64,000 nucleotides of DNA from UBA3824 sp017541145 (GCA_947168365.1 CAMVLO010000008.1:1-64000); one strand, 5' to 3'; counted from the stretch's first letter, positions 16,816 to 26,663 are shown. Notes: a model not told the origin generated them from the letters alone. A program made the numbers and translations.

Positions 16816-19800
16816 ATGAATAACTTAGACAAATTTTTATCAGATTATCTTGACCTGCTTTTTGAAGGCACAAAATGGGAACCTGACAAAAGATTAAAAA
16901 CAAACGAACTATTAGATTATTGGAAAAAACTTGTAGACTCAAAACTCGGCGGCTACGGACTAAAAATAAATCTTCATTGCCAAAATGTATATTCTTCAGA
17001 AGAATTATCCGAAACTTATGGTACAGAATATGTTAGCGATGATAAAAAATTTGTAAAACTAATACTGAACACTCATGAACTTTGTAAAAAATTCGGCGTT
17101 GATACTATGCCGGAAATTTTCAACAAGATGTCGGTATTGTTTGCAAAACTTATTCATCAACAAATTCTTTGCGGAAAGTACGACAAACTTACCAACAATT
17201 ACGGAGAACGTCTCAAAGAGTTAGGAAGTATACGTCAAGCTTCAATTTTGCTTGGCAACAATTCTACATACGATATTTATCCGGCGTTGCGACAAATTTG
17301 CGATTCGTTGCCAAACGCTATGCAGTATCCGCAATATGCTGTAGCAAGAATCTGTTATGGCAACAAAGTTTTCAAAACTGACGGTTTTGAACCTTGTGGT
17401 CAGGGACTTATCAAAACTTTCAAAGGTGCAGACGATCAAGAAGGTTCGATAGAAGTTTACTACAAAAAAAGTTTTCCGAATCCGTCCGGCTCCGAAGACC
17501 CGTTTCTTATCGAAGAACATTATTTGCTGAGCAACTTGGCAGTGATGATTACCGGTGCCACTTTTTCCGAAGCCATGCGCAACCTCAAGAAATTCAACAG
17601 CAAACGCATGCAGGAACTTGACGTAATCAACAAAACCACCGAAATCATAAAAGAAGGTCGCGAAATAGATTACACGCTCACCGAGATTTGCAACTTGTTG
17701 CCGCAAGCCATGCAATTTCCGCGTCATGCTTGTGCCAGAATCCGTTTTGACGGCAAAGAATATATTTCTAACAATTTTATTTTTACGCACCGCTCTATCT
17801 CTGAACAATTTGTTTCGATTGACAGCAACAAGGGCAGTATCGAGGTTTTTTATACCAAACATTTTCAACCCGAAGACGTCGGACCATTTCTAAATGAGGA
17901 AGTTAACCTTCTTACAAATATTGCCCGTCTTACGGTTGGGTATATCAACGACACCAAAGGCCGCGATATACTTCACAAGACTGCGGTTTTGTCGTCGTTT
18001 GAGCAAAAGGAAGACCACTTCAGGCGCAAACTCACTCAAAATCACAAGCCTCTGCAAAATTATTTCAATCAACAGATGCTCGATAAGTACATCTATCTCG
18101 ACATGATGAAATACAAAATTAAACATGTACTTTTTGTAGCGACACTTTACGATGCATTCTGTTTGGAAACCGAAGACTCATTTTTTGACCGTTTTATGGG
18201 TGACGTTCACCAGTTTAGTCTTTATACATTGCCGCGAATCACCGGTGTCAGCACAGACGAAGATGCTATCGATGCTATGGAAAGTGCTAATATTGACATG
18301 GTTATCATCATGCCGACCGCCGATCCTCAGCAATGTGTACAACTTAGCGAAAAACTTCGTAAGATAAAAAACAATGTTCCGGTTTTCTTGCTGATTAACA
18401 AGAAAGAAGAGGTTAAAAAATACGAAGAATATTGCTCTACAGTAAGTTCTATCGACAAAATTTATACTTGGAACGGCGACAGTAACATTTTCTTTACAAT
18501 TGTAAAATGTCAAGAAGACAGTATCAACGTAGAAAATGATACTCAAATCGGTCTCGTGAAAGTAATTTTGTTGATTGAGGATTCATCATTGTTTTACTCC
18601 AAATATCTTGAATTACTGTATGATACAGTTTTTGGACAGGTTGCAAAACTGATTCCGGAAGTAGAGAAAAACGAGCTTGACAAAATTGTAAAAATGCGTT
18701 CACGCCCCAAAATTCTTCACGCAAGAAATTACGAAGAGGCTATCACGATTTTCAACAAATACAAAAATAATTTGTTGTGTGTAATTTCTGATGTGGAATT
18801 TGAATGGGGCGGCAAAATCGACAAGCAAGCAGGTGTAAAATTTGTACAAAAAATGCGCAGTATGAAATACACTGTGCCGGTAATTTTCCAAAGTACAGAA
18901 GAGCTTACTGACCTCGACACCAATATTTACCGCGAAGAAAAGGTATTTTTTATTAACAAAAATTCAGAATCGTTGCTCGATGAACTGAAACGCTATCTCA
19001 TAAAATATCTGGGTTACGGTGATTTCTTGTTCAAAAACTGGGCAGGTGACATCTTGGGCATTGCGCGGTCGCTTCGTGAGTTTGAACTTATGGTGAAACA
19101 AATGCCGGCTGATTCGCTCTATCGTCACGCAATCAAAAACCAGTTTTCTATTTGGTTGATGGGACGCGGCGAAATTCAGCTTGCAAAAATTTTCCACGGC
19201 TTAACAATCAACTCTCTCGAAGACGTTGAACGTATCCGACCGTTAATGATAAAAGCTATCAATCAATACCGTACTGACAAAAAACGCGGCAAGATACTTT
19301 CGTTTGACGAAACTTCATCCATCGACGAAAGAAATATTATTACACTTGCACCGGGTTCGCTCGGCGGCAAAGGTCGCGGTTTGGCTTTTATTGATACTGT
19401 GATTTACAATTTGGAGGATTCGCCACTCTCCGACCGTATAAATATCTTGGCGCCAGTTACTTGTATTGTCGGTACTACAGAATTTCTCAACTTTATAGCT
19501 CACAACGATCTGTTATCCAAGATAGTAAACAAAAATATTTCTTACGATCAACTAAAGGAATACTTTTACAACGGACACCTAAGTGACACACTCAGAGAGC
19601 GTATCAAAACGATAATCAGTCAAACCGACAATCCGCTTGCGATACGTTCGTCAAGTACTTCGGAAGATTCTGTAAGTCAACCGTTTGCAGGAGTTTTCAG
19701 TACGTATATTCTTCCGAACGAAAAAGACAAAAAAGAGGAAACTCTCGAACTTGTATGCCATGCAATCAAATTGATTTATGCTTCCATGTATTCTGAAACT

Positions 19801-21030
19801 GCACGCAATTATTATAATGTGGTTCAGCACAATATCGAGGAAGAAAAAATGGCGATTATCATTCAAGAGGTAGTCGGCAGCCGTTTCGGAAAATATTTTT
19901 ACCCGCATATCAGCGGCGTAGCACAGTCATACAATTTTTATCCTGTTGCCAACATGAAACCCGAAGAGGGATATGCTGTAGCGGGTGTCGGATTGGGATG
20001 TTACGTTGTAGGCGGATGGCCAAGTTACAGATTTTCACCGAAATATCCAAATATTTCGATGTATACCAAAAACGATTTGCTCAAGAGTACGCAAACCAAA
20101 TTTTATGCTTTGGATTTGAGTCTCAATGATGTAGACCTTTTGCACAACGGCGAATACGCGGCTCTGAAACTTCTGAATATTTACGATGCAGAAAAACACG
20201 GTTCGCTGAAACATCTGGCTTCGGTTTACAATCCTGACAACGATTCTATCTCGCCGGGTTTGGACGAATATGGTCCGCGAATTGTAAATTTTGCTGACAT
20301 CCTTCAATACAACTATTTCCCGTTGGCAGAAACTATCGAACTGATTCTCAAGACTGTAAAAGATGCTTTTGGTTCGGCGGTAGAAATTGAATATGCTGTA
20401 AATCTCAACAAAACAATCAACGGCAAACCTTCATTTTACTTGTTGCAAATAAAACCGATGGTTGGTTCGTTTGAAAACAAAAATATCAATCTCGAAACCG
20501 AAAATACCGACAACATGTTGCTATACACCAACCAAAGTCTCGGCAACGGAGTTATCGACAATATTACAGATGTAATTTATATCGATGAAAGCAAATTCTC
20601 TAAGCTTGAGACAGTTGAGATGCAACGCGAAATCAATTACTTAAACACATTGCTCAGCCAAGAAAACCGCAAATATGTTCTCATCGGTCCGGGTCGTTGG
20701 GGCACAAGCGACAGATTTCTTGGTGTTCCGGTACAATGGTCGGAAATTTCAAACGCATCAGTTATCATCGAAACAAGTTTGGAAGGCTATCCGCTTGATT
20801 TTTCTCACGGTTCGCACTTTTTCCATAATATTACGTCGATGAATATCGGATATTTTGCAATCAAAAAGGAAAACCGTAAATGTTTCTTGCGTCGCGAAAT
20901 TCTTGAACAGCAAGAACTTATCAACAAAACAAAATATTACAAACACGTCCGTTTCCAAAAACCGCTCAATATTATAATGAACGGCAGCAAAAACGAATCG
21001 GCAATAATTTTTAATCAAGATGAAAAATAA
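16816..21030 (+). CDS. Multidomain sensor-like protein with PEP-synthase type ATP-grasp domain
   Basis: A 1404-residue cytoplasmic protein. Two tandem, mutually similar GAF-like units (about 134-250 and 265-375) share ICDSLPNAMQYPQ/ICNLLPQAMQFPR and GSIEVYY/GSIEVFY. Two receiver-like segments follow (about 434-530, and 580-705 with VILLIEDSSLFYSKYLELL). Then comes the PEP synthase/PPDK ATP-binding domain (about 845-1160, with GSLGGKGRG and LAIRSSSTSEDS). The C-terminus holds YVLIGPGRWGTSDRF near 1286. The phospho-histidine swivel and PEP-binding barrel of true PEP synthases are missing, so simple PEP synthesis is unlikely. A sensor-regulated phosphotransferase is inference. It overlaps the phosphatase gene by 11 bp. 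Confidence 0.75.
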   Translation: MNNLDKFLSDYLDLLFEGTKWEPDKRLKTNELLDYWKKLVDSKLGGYGLKINLHCQNVYSSEELSETYGTEYVSDDKKFVKLILNTHELCKKFGVDTMPEIFNKMSVLFAKLIHQQILCGKYDKLTNNYGERLKELGSIRQASILLGNNSTYDIYPALRQICDSLPNAMQYPQYAVARICYGNKVFKTDGFEPCGQGLIKTFKGADDQEGSIEVYYKKSFPNPSGSEDPFLIEEHYLLSNLAVMITGATFSEAMRNLKKFNSKRMQELDVINKTTEIIKEGREIDYTLTEICNLLPQAMQFPRHACARIRFDGKEYISNNFIFTHRSISEQFVSIDSNKGSIEVFYTKHFQPEDVGPFLNEEVNLLTNIARLTVGYINDTKGRDILHKTAVLSSFEQKEDHFRRKLTQNHKPLQNYFNQQMLDKYIYLDMMKYKIKHVLFVATLYDAFCLETEDSFFDRFMGDVHQFSLYTLPRITGVSTDEDAIDAMESANIDMVIIMPTADPQQCVQLSEKLRKIKNNVPVFLLINKKEEVKKYEEYCSTVSSIDKIYTWNGDSNIFFTIVKCQEDSINVENDTQIGLVKVILLIEDSSLFYSKYLELLYDTVFGQVAKLIPEVEKNELDKIVKMRSRPKILHARNYEEAITIFNKYKNNLLCVISDVEFEWGGKIDKQAGVKFVQKMRSMKYTVPVIFQSTEELTDLDTNIYREEKVFFINKNSESLLDELKRYLIKYLGYGDFLFKNWAGDILGIARSLREFELMVKQMPADSLYRHAIKNQFSIWLMGRGEIQLAKIFHGLTINSLEDVERIRPLMIKAINQYRTDKKRGKILSFDETSSIDERNIITLAPGSLGGKGRGLAFIDTVIYNLEDSPLSDRINILAPVTCIVGTTEFLNFIAHNDLLSKIVNKNISYDQLKEYFYNGHLSDTLRERIKTIISQTDNPLAIRSSSTSEDSVSQPFAGVFSTYILPNEKDKKEETLELVCHAIKLIYASMYSETARNYYNVVQHNIEEEKMAIIIQEVVGSRFGKYFYPHISGVAQSYNFYPVANMKPEEGYAVAGVGLGCYVVGGWPSYRFSPKYPNISMYTKNDLLKSTQTKFYALDLSLNDVDLLHNGEYAALKLLNIYDAEKHGSLKHLASVYNPDNDSISPGLDEYGPRIVNFADILQYNYFPLAETIELILKTVKDAFGSAVEIEYAVNLNKTINGKPSFYLLQIKPMVGSFENKNINLETENTDNMLLYTNQSLGNGVIDNITDVIYIDESKFSKLETVEMQREINYLNTLLSQENRKYVLIGPGRWGTSDRFLGVPVQWSEISNASVIIETSLEGYPLDFSHGSHFFHNITSMNIGYFAIKKENRKCFLRREILEQQELINKTKYYKHVRFQKPLNIIMNGSKNESAIIFNQDEK

Positions 21031-21490
21031 AAGCTACAAAATTCTGTTTGTCTGTCTCGGTAATATTTGCAGAAGCCCGGCAGCTGAGGGCGTTATGAAA
21101 AAAATTTCGGCGGACAAAGAACTGAATTTTGAAATCGATTCAGCGGGACTGATTTCGTATCATCAAGGCGAACATCCTGATTCGAGAATGATATCAACTG
21201 CCAAAAGACGCGGCTATCCGCTGAATCATCATGCACGGAAAATTGAAGCTCAAGATTTTGAATATTATGATGTGATTATTGGTATGGACGGCGACAACAT
21301 CCGAAGACTCAATCAGTTATGTCCCGAAAAATACCGTAACAAAATTCATAAAATTTCGGAATATTTTATCGAAGTAAAAGATTATGACACAGTTCCGGAT
21401 CCGTATTACGGCGACATGGATGATTTTGACAATGTTATAACACTTTTGGAAGATGCTTGCGAAGGTATCGCGCAAAAGCTCAGCATGTAA
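21020..21490 (+). CDS. Low-molecular-weight protein tyrosine phosphatase
   Basis: A 156-residue phosphatase. The P-loop is CLGNICRS with nucleophile Cys12 and Arg18, and the general acid is Asp127 in VPDPYYGD. In bacteria these enzymes oppose tyrosine kinases or act on arginine phosphate. The reading frame starts inside the end of the 1404-residue gene (11-bp overlap), so the two are probably translationally coupled and may act on a shared phosphorylated target. Confidence 0.93.
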   Translation: MKNKSYKILFVCLGNICRSPAAEGVMKKISADKELNFEIDSAGLISYHQGEHPDSRMISTAKRRGYPLNHHARKIEAQDFEYYDVIIGMDGDNIRRLNQLCPEKYRNKIHKISEYFIEVKDYDTVPDPYYGDMDDFDNVITLLEDACEGIAQKLSM

Positions 21491-21518
21491 CAAAAAGATG
21501 TTAACATCATAAAAACTA

Positions 21519-21560
21519 AAAAGCTGCTCTGAATAAAAAAAATTCAAAGCAGCTTTTTTT
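21519..21560 (+). terminator. Bidirectional terminator after the phosphatase gene
   Basis: A stem AAAGCTGCT/AGCAGCTTT with a partly paired extension (CTGAA/TTCAA) is followed by T on the plus strand and preceded by A. It can also serve the convergent zinc-finger gene ending at 21601. Confidence 0.8.
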
Positions 21561-21600
21561 AGATTTCAATATCAGATAACGGATTTTTTTGCCGGATTAA

Positions 21601-22488
21601 TTATTTTCCTTTGTTAAGATTTTCTGTACAAGTTTTGATATAACCGTCAATTTCCCGTTTTTCTATTGTATCAGAAACTTTTATACGTTTGAAAACATTA
21701 ATTGCCTGATTGTAATACTTGAGGTTCATATTGCAGATACCCAATTTTTTGAGTGCGGTTTTGTTTTCTGGATCCTGATTAAGAATATCTTCCAACTCGT
21801 CTTTTGCATCAAAAAATTCGCCTTCGTTCATAAATTTTGTAGCGGACGCAAGTTTTGCATTAATAATTTCAACGTCAATATTTTTGACTCCTGTAGATCT
21901 AGTAAGTTGTTCGCTTACCTCTTTACTATCTGTACCTCTGAGAGTTACAGTATTATCAGACACTACCTGAGCCTCATGACTATTGTTGCCGGAGCGTTTT
22001 GCATAACTAACTTCGTCTTCCCAAGAAATATCCGGTTTTTTGTCATTGGATTTTACTTGAACAGATTCTTCAGCTACTACGTTTTGTTCTTCTACAACAG
22101 CAACTTCCTGATTATCTTCTTGTTCTGTAACAGCAACCGCAGAATCTGTAACTGTGGGTTGTGTTTTGTCAGAAAGTTTGTAAACACCGAAAATTCCCAC
22201 ACCAACAATTGCAGCAGCTACAGCATATTTAGAAAGTGTAAAAACAACGGACTTTTTTGTTCCGTTAATTACCGCAGCCCGCTTATCAATTTTGGCATTA
22301 ATTTTTTCAGTTACATCGTCAATATAATCAGTTCCAAGTTCTTTTATGCTCTCGTACAATTCACGACAATCCCCGCATTGCTGTAAATGCATAGAAATTT
22401 TCTCAGCCTCGTCTGCCGGCAATTTACCTGCCGCCAAAGCTTCAAGCTGTTCAAATTCAGGGCATTCTGTTATTTCATATTTTCTCAT
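21601..22488 (-). CDS. Zinc-finger, single-pass membrane protein with TPR tail (putative anti-sigma factor)
   Basis: A 295-residue protein. The N-terminus has the zf-HC2/ZAS anti-sigma pattern His34-x3-Cys38-x2-Cys41 (HLQQCGDC). One membrane helix is near residues 87-105 (YAVAAAIVGVGIFGVYKL). A Glu/Val/Gln-rich linker follows, then a TPR-like C-terminal segment (about 225-290, DELEDILNQDPENKTALKKLG) that would lie in the periplasm. It is 33 nt downstream of an ECF sigma gene, the usual anti-sigma arrangement. Sequestration of that sigma factor is inference from motif and position. Confidence 0.75.
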   Translation of the reverse strand: MRKYEITECPEFEQLEALAAGKLPADEAEKISMHLQQCGDCRELYESIKELGTDYIDDVTEKINAKIDKRAAVINGTKKSVVFTLSKYAVAAAIVGVGIFGVYKLSDKTQPTVTDSAVAVTEQEDNQEVAVVEEQNVVAEESVQVKSNDKKPDISWEDEVSYAKRSGNNSHEAQVVSDNTVTLRGTDSKEVSEQLTRSTGVKNIDVEIINAKLASATKFMNEGEFFDAKDELEDILNQDPENKTALKKLGICNMNLKYYNQAINVFKRIKVSDTIEKREIDGYIKTCTENLNKGK

Positions 22489-22521
22489 ATTTGCGTTGTG
22501 TAAATGTTGGACAAAAAAAAA

Positions 22522-23130
22522 TTAAATAGTTAGTAGACAATCAGAAAGGAAAATCAAAAATATTGATACCTTTGAGAGATAATTTTTGAGATTACGTCTG
22601 CCGTTCTGAAGGTATGATTTGATTTGCTTGAAATCATAACCGGTAGATTCGATAATCTCAGCATAAGATTTTCCTCCAAGATAGAAAAGTTCGATACAAG
22701 TTTTTTGCTCTTTGGGCAATGTATCAACAGCTTCGTTCAATCTATTCAAAATCCTTTCTTTCTCGTCTCTATCATCTTGATAAAAAATATCCTCAAATTC
22801 CACAACTTCCGGTATATTTTTTTCAAAAAAATCGCAATATTCTACAATTCCTTTTTCACATTTAAGCATCATGAGACAATGATTTCGGCTCACTGTCATC
22901 AACCAACTCTTGAAATTATCAATCTGATATTTTTTTAATGAGACAATCAGACTTTCAAATATCTGAGCAACAGCCTCTTGGGCTACATCACGATCTTTGA
23001 GATATTTGTAGCACAATACAAAAACCAACTTGGTGTAACGTTTGTATAATTCACCAAGATAAAATCCGTCTCCTTTTGTTTTGTAAAGAGTTACAAGTTC
23101 TATATCAGTTTTTTCAGCAAAGTTAGCCAT
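22522..23130 (-). CDS. ECF-type RNA polymerase sigma factor
   Basis: A 202-residue sigma-70 family protein. Region 2 is present (about 25-95, YKRYTKLVFVLCYKYLKDRDVAQEAVAQIFE, of which LKDRDVAQEAV is the key part) with FKSWLMTVSRNHCL. Region 4 follows (about 125-185, LPKEQKTCIELFYLGGKSYAEI and YLQNGRRNLK). Regions 1 and 3 are absent, which is typical of ECF factors. It lies 22 nt downstream of rel and 33 nt upstream of the zinc-finger membrane protein. Transcription with a stringent-response gene suggests a stress regulon, which is inference. Confidence 0.88.
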   Translation of the reverse strand: MANFAEKTDIELVTLYKTKGDGFYLGELYKRYTKLVFVLCYKYLKDRDVAQEAVAQIFESLIVSLKKYQIDNFKSWLMTVSRNHCLMMLKCEKGIVEYCDFFEKNIPEVVEFEDIFYQDDRDEKERILNRLNEAVDTLPKEQKTCIELFYLGGKSYAEIIESTGYDFKQIKSYLQNGRRNLKNYLSKVSIFLIFLSDCLLTI

Positions 23131-23152
23131 TTTTGTTTTTTTGAATTATTTT

Positions 23153-25384
23153 TTAATTTGCAGCAATAACTCTGCCACCTTTATTATTTATTCGATTTAC
23201 TTTTACAACACCTTGAATATCATGCAAAATTTTTATTACTCTTTCCAGCTCGTTAACGTCTTTTACATATATCAAAAGTTTTCCGGCAAATACTCCGTCT
23301 TCTTCGTTAATCTCTACAGTCTTGATACTTACATTGTTTTCTGTAAGCACCACCGCAATATCACGAATAAGTCCGAAACGGTCAGTACCTTGGATATTTA
23401 TTGATGCAAGGGACGGCTCAAGGTCGTCTGACCATAATACTTTTGTTGTTTTTTTGCCATTAATAGCGGTAAGTTTTTTTGCATTTTCGCATTCTCGTTT
23501 ATGGATGTACAAAACTCCGTCTTCGTCGGTATACGCCAAAGCATCGTCACCGGAAATCGGATAACAACACGATGACAAAACATAAGGCATTGATTTTTCG
23601 ATCAATAACGGTTTTTTGTAATCTATTTCGATGTATTTATTTTTTTCAACTTTTGCTACTACATTTTCGCCCTCTTTTCTGCGTTGAACATGTGCGCCGT
23701 CGATTATCGTTCTCAATCTCTTGATGCATGCCCAAAGGTCGTCCATCGAAATTTCTTGACGGGCAAGACGTTTGTAAAGTTCTTCGTTGTTGGGTAATTT
23801 GTAGTAAGAAAGTATTTTTCCGGAAAGCAACAGATTGGGAATCACTCTGTTGTCCCTAAGCAATTTATTGAAATCCTGACGTCCTTTTATCACATCGGAC
23901 TTGTCGGATTTAACTTTGTGTTTGAAATATTTTTCCAGACAAAATTTTGCGTGGTCGCTCTTTACGTATCCGAACCAATCGGAACTTGGTTTTGCACTCG
24001 GCGAAGTGAGCACCGTAACTTGATCTGTAGTTTTCAGTTCGTAGTTTATCGGAACAATTTTTTGTCCGACATAAGCTCCCAAACAGTGGCAACCCATTCG
24101 CGAATGTATCGCAAATGCAAAATCCAATACTGTAGAGCCTTGCGGCAATTCTACGATTGAACCTTTTGGCGTAAAAACAAATATCGTCACCATACTTGAG
24201 AGACTGCGGAAACGATTGATAAGTTCCACAGCGTCTTGCGATTTGTCTAAATCCTGAACTTTTTCTCTCAAGATATCAAGACCTTTTCGATTTGGAAGGT
24301 TGTAACAATATCCACGGTGGGCAATCATATCATCATCAGATGTAAGTATCTGAATTTCAATCCAATTACCTTCAAACATCACTTGAAATACAAGTGCCTT
24401 GAATCCGTTTTTCTTAGGAGTGATTACATAATCGCGTTTTGAGTCGCTTTTTTCCGGGAAATTGTTGATTACTGTAGCGTAAATATTGTAATGTGCCGAA
24501 ACTATATCTTGCGGACTGTCAATATTTTGAGGATCAAAAATTATTCTTACTGTCTGAAAATTTTCTATTTCGGAAAATGTCTTACCGGTCTCTTGCATCA
24601 TCGACCAAATCTGATAAAATGATTTGTTGACAATTGCAAGTTTACAAACATGATTTGTCTGAACAAGTACCCGCATGAGCGACATCCTGAAATTGAAAAG
24701 CAATTGTTTACGTTCTTCAGCTGAGTCGTCTACAAGTTTTTTGATTTCGGCATATCTTCCCGGATGCGCATATTTAAAACTGGAATCTTCTAACTCGTTT
24801 TTGATATCGTAAAGTCCTAACTGATCGGCAATCGGAACATAAACATAAAGATTTTCACCGGCTTTTATCTGACGTGTACCGTCGGGCATATCGTCCATGG
24901 TACGCATATTATGAAGTCGGTCAGCAATTTTTATGAATGCAACTCTGGAATCATGCGGAATTGACAGCAACATCTTTTTGAAAGTCTCCGCCTGAGTGTT
25001 TGCTTTGGCATCATAAACATTTGTAATTTTTGTAAGACCTTCAACGATATTTGCAACGTTCTCGCCAAACATCTCTTTGATATCATCGCGAGTATATTCG
25101 GTATCTTCCACTACATCGTGCAGCAATGCAGCCACAACAGAACTTACACCCAAGCCGATCTCGTTTGCAACTATAAGCGCAACAGACACCGGATGTGTGA
25201 TATAGGGTTCGTGTGTACCGCCTTTTCTGGTTACTCCGTAATGAGCCTTATATGCAAAATCATACGCAGCCCTTATCTGAGTATATATCTCAGTAGGCTT
25301 GAAACTATCAGGAAGTTTTGAGTAAAAATTCTCAAATAATTCTTCCTTATAGGTATCAACTTGCACTGTGGATTTATCCGCCAT
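23153..25384 (-). CDS. RelA/SpoT homologue, likely ppGpp hydrolase with degenerate synthetase
   Basis: A 743-residue RSH protein with hydrolase, synthetase, TGS and ACT domains in the usual order. The hydrolase HD site is intact: His48, His64, HD at 89-90, ED at 93-94, and ADRLHNMRT near 155. The synthetase is altered. The catalytic Asp of the D-L-x-A-x-R-I motif is Asn275 (ENFQTVRII), the G-loop NGYxSLH reads NGFKALV, and EVQIRT reads EIQILT. I start at the ATG at 25384 rather than a TTG five codons upstream. It heads an apparent operon with the ECF sigma and zinc-finger genes. Confidence 0.88.
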   Translation of the reverse strand: MADKSTVQVDTYKEELFENFYSKLPDSFKPTEIYTQIRAAYDFAYKAHYGVTRKGGTHEPYITHPVSVALIVANEIGLGVSSVVAALLHDVVEDTEYTRDDIKEMFGENVANIVEGLTKITNVYDAKANTQAETFKKMLLSIPHDSRVAFIKIADRLHNMRTMDDMPDGTRQIKAGENLYVYVPIADQLGLYDIKNELEDSSFKYAHPGRYAEIKKLVDDSAEERKQLLFNFRMSLMRVLVQTNHVCKLAIVNKSFYQIWSMMQETGKTFSEIENFQTVRIIFDPQNIDSPQDIVSAHYNIYATVINNFPEKSDSKRDYVITPKKNGFKALVFQVMFEGNWIEIQILTSDDDMIAHRGYCYNLPNRKGLDILREKVQDLDKSQDAVELINRFRSLSSMVTIFVFTPKGSIVELPQGSTVLDFAFAIHSRMGCHCLGAYVGQKIVPINYELKTTDQVTVLTSPSAKPSSDWFGYVKSDHAKFCLEKYFKHKVKSDKSDVIKGRQDFNKLLRDNRVIPNLLLSGKILSYYKLPNNEELYKRLARQEISMDDLWACIKRLRTIIDGAHVQRRKEGENVVAKVEKNKYIEIDYKKPLLIEKSMPYVLSSCCYPISGDDALAYTDEDGVLYIHKRECENAKKLTAINGKKTTKVLWSDDLEPSLASINIQGTDRFGLIRDIAVVLTENNVSIKTVEINEEDGVFAGKLLIYVKDVNELERVIKILHDIQGVVKVNRINNKGGRVIAAN

Positions 25385-25508
25385 ATTATTAAAATTCAAT
25401 CAGTTACAAAAAAAACTGTAATCTATAAAAACTACATCTCTTAATAAAACGAATTTACTTAATATGACGCAAATATCACATTATTGTACTTTAAATTTAC
25501 GTGAAATC

Positions 25509-26603
25509 TTAGTAAGTTGCTGTGTTAGGATGATAGCCTGGACAATTTTTCACGCAGCGAAATCCGATGTTGCTTTTGCAATCTGACGGCAAATTGTAAT
25601 CACGATATGTTTTGTACGACTTTGACGGATTGGATGTAAATGAGCCGCCGCGTGTTACTTTGCATTCGTTTTCGCCGTCTGCTCCCAACGGATTTTTTTC
25701 AGGTGAATACTGGTAAAATGTATCTGAATACCAATCTTGACACCATTCCCAAACGTTGCCGCCCATGTTGTAAAGTCCGTATTTGTTGTAATCACCGCTC
25801 ACTGCTTTGTCAAGTGTAGTTGTATTGTGATATTTTTGATCGGCATACGCAAATTCAAATTGAGCTTCGGTAGGCAATGTCATATTAAAAAATTTTGCAT
25901 AATCGTTGGCACCATACCAACTTACGCAAACCACGGGATAACTTTCATAACCGGGTTCTACAAAAAACCAGCCGCCTTCGTCCTCGATGTCTCCGGTTGT
26001 AATTTTTATTTTACAGTCAGGATTGGAAATATCTATTCTAAGGTGACCGTCAGCAGAAACCACGCCGCCGGTTGTCATATTCAAAAACGATACATATTGC
26101 TCGTTGGTAATTTCATGTGTTGTAATATAATAAGAGTCAAGAAGCACAGAATGCGACGGCTGCTCGTTGAACGCACCTTTGTTGGAGCCCATCCAAAATT
26201 TACCGTATGTAATCAACGACATGTCAGCATCAAAACGATTGGATTTTTTGTAACAAACCGACATCTTTTTTCTACAGTTTGTATCATAACTATTGTTTTG
26301 AGCAACTACTGAATAATGATAAAAAGCCTTGATATACAATTCTTTACCATAACAAATTTCGGCAGTATCAAGATGAGCAAGACAATATTTTGCTCTTTCC
26401 ATCATGATTTTGCCTTCGGGCTGGGCATCATCGCAATAAGATGCCGCCTCAAAATTGTTGGCAGCCTGTTCATAATTGGCTTCGTGAAAACGCTGAACTC
26501 CAAGGTCATAATAAAGTTTGAAGTTAGCACCATTGCCTGCAAATACGCTTGGCACGATACTTGTCATCAATGTAAACAGAAATGTTGTACAGATGTGTTT
26601 CAT
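25509..26603 (-). CDS. Secreted SUMF1/formylglycine-generating-enzyme-like protein
   Basis: A 364-residue protein with a signal peptide (cleavage near VFAG, residue 23). A TPR-like helical stretch (about 25-130) precedes an FGE-sulfatase fold (about 130-355). Landmarks are GKFWMGSNKG, TTHEITNEQYVSFLN, YPVVCVSWYGANDYAKFF, LPTEAQFEFAYA, NMGGNVWEWCQDWY, VTRGGSF and GFRC. In Bacteroidota the same fold occurs in GldJ/GldK gliding and T9SS lipoproteins. No lipobox cysteine is seen here, so I do not call it GldK. Substrate or partner is unknown. Confidence 0.8.
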   Translation of the reverse strand: MKHICTTFLFTLMTSIVPSVFAGNGANFKLYYDLGVQRFHEANYEQAANNFEAASYCDDAQPEGKIMMERAKYCLAHLDTAEICYGKELYIKAFYHYSVVAQNNSYDTNCRKKMSVCYKKSNRFDADMSLITYGKFWMGSNKGAFNEQPSHSVLLDSYYITTHEITNEQYVSFLNMTTGGVVSADGHLRIDISNPDCKIKITTGDIEDEGGWFFVEPGYESYPVVCVSWYGANDYAKFFNMTLPTEAQFEFAYADQKYHNTTTLDKAVSGDYNKYGLYNMGGNVWEWCQDWYSDTFYQYSPEKNPLGADGENECKVTRGGSFTSNPSKSYKTYRDYNLPSDCKSNIGFRCVKNCPGYHPNTATY

Positions 26604-26632
26604 TTGTTCAATTTCATTTTTTATTGGTGCTT

Positions 26633-26663
26633 CAAAATTAAAATATATTTTTTTTATAACAAA
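26633..26663 (-). promoter_or_regulatory. Promoter of the SUMF1-like gene
   Basis: On the minus strand TAATTTTG (26633-26640) with TTTG (26660-26663) 19 nt upstream: a full match to the -7/-33 pair, 29 nt before the start codon. Confidence 0.65.

Noticed and set aside
16816..21030. True phosphoenolpyruvate synthase (ppsA)
   Set aside because: Only the ATP-binding part is recognisable; the phosphohistidine and PEP-binding domains are absent.
25509..26603. T9SS/gliding lipoprotein GldK/PorK
   Set aside because: The fold matches, but there is no lipobox cysteine and no porL/M/N genes follow.
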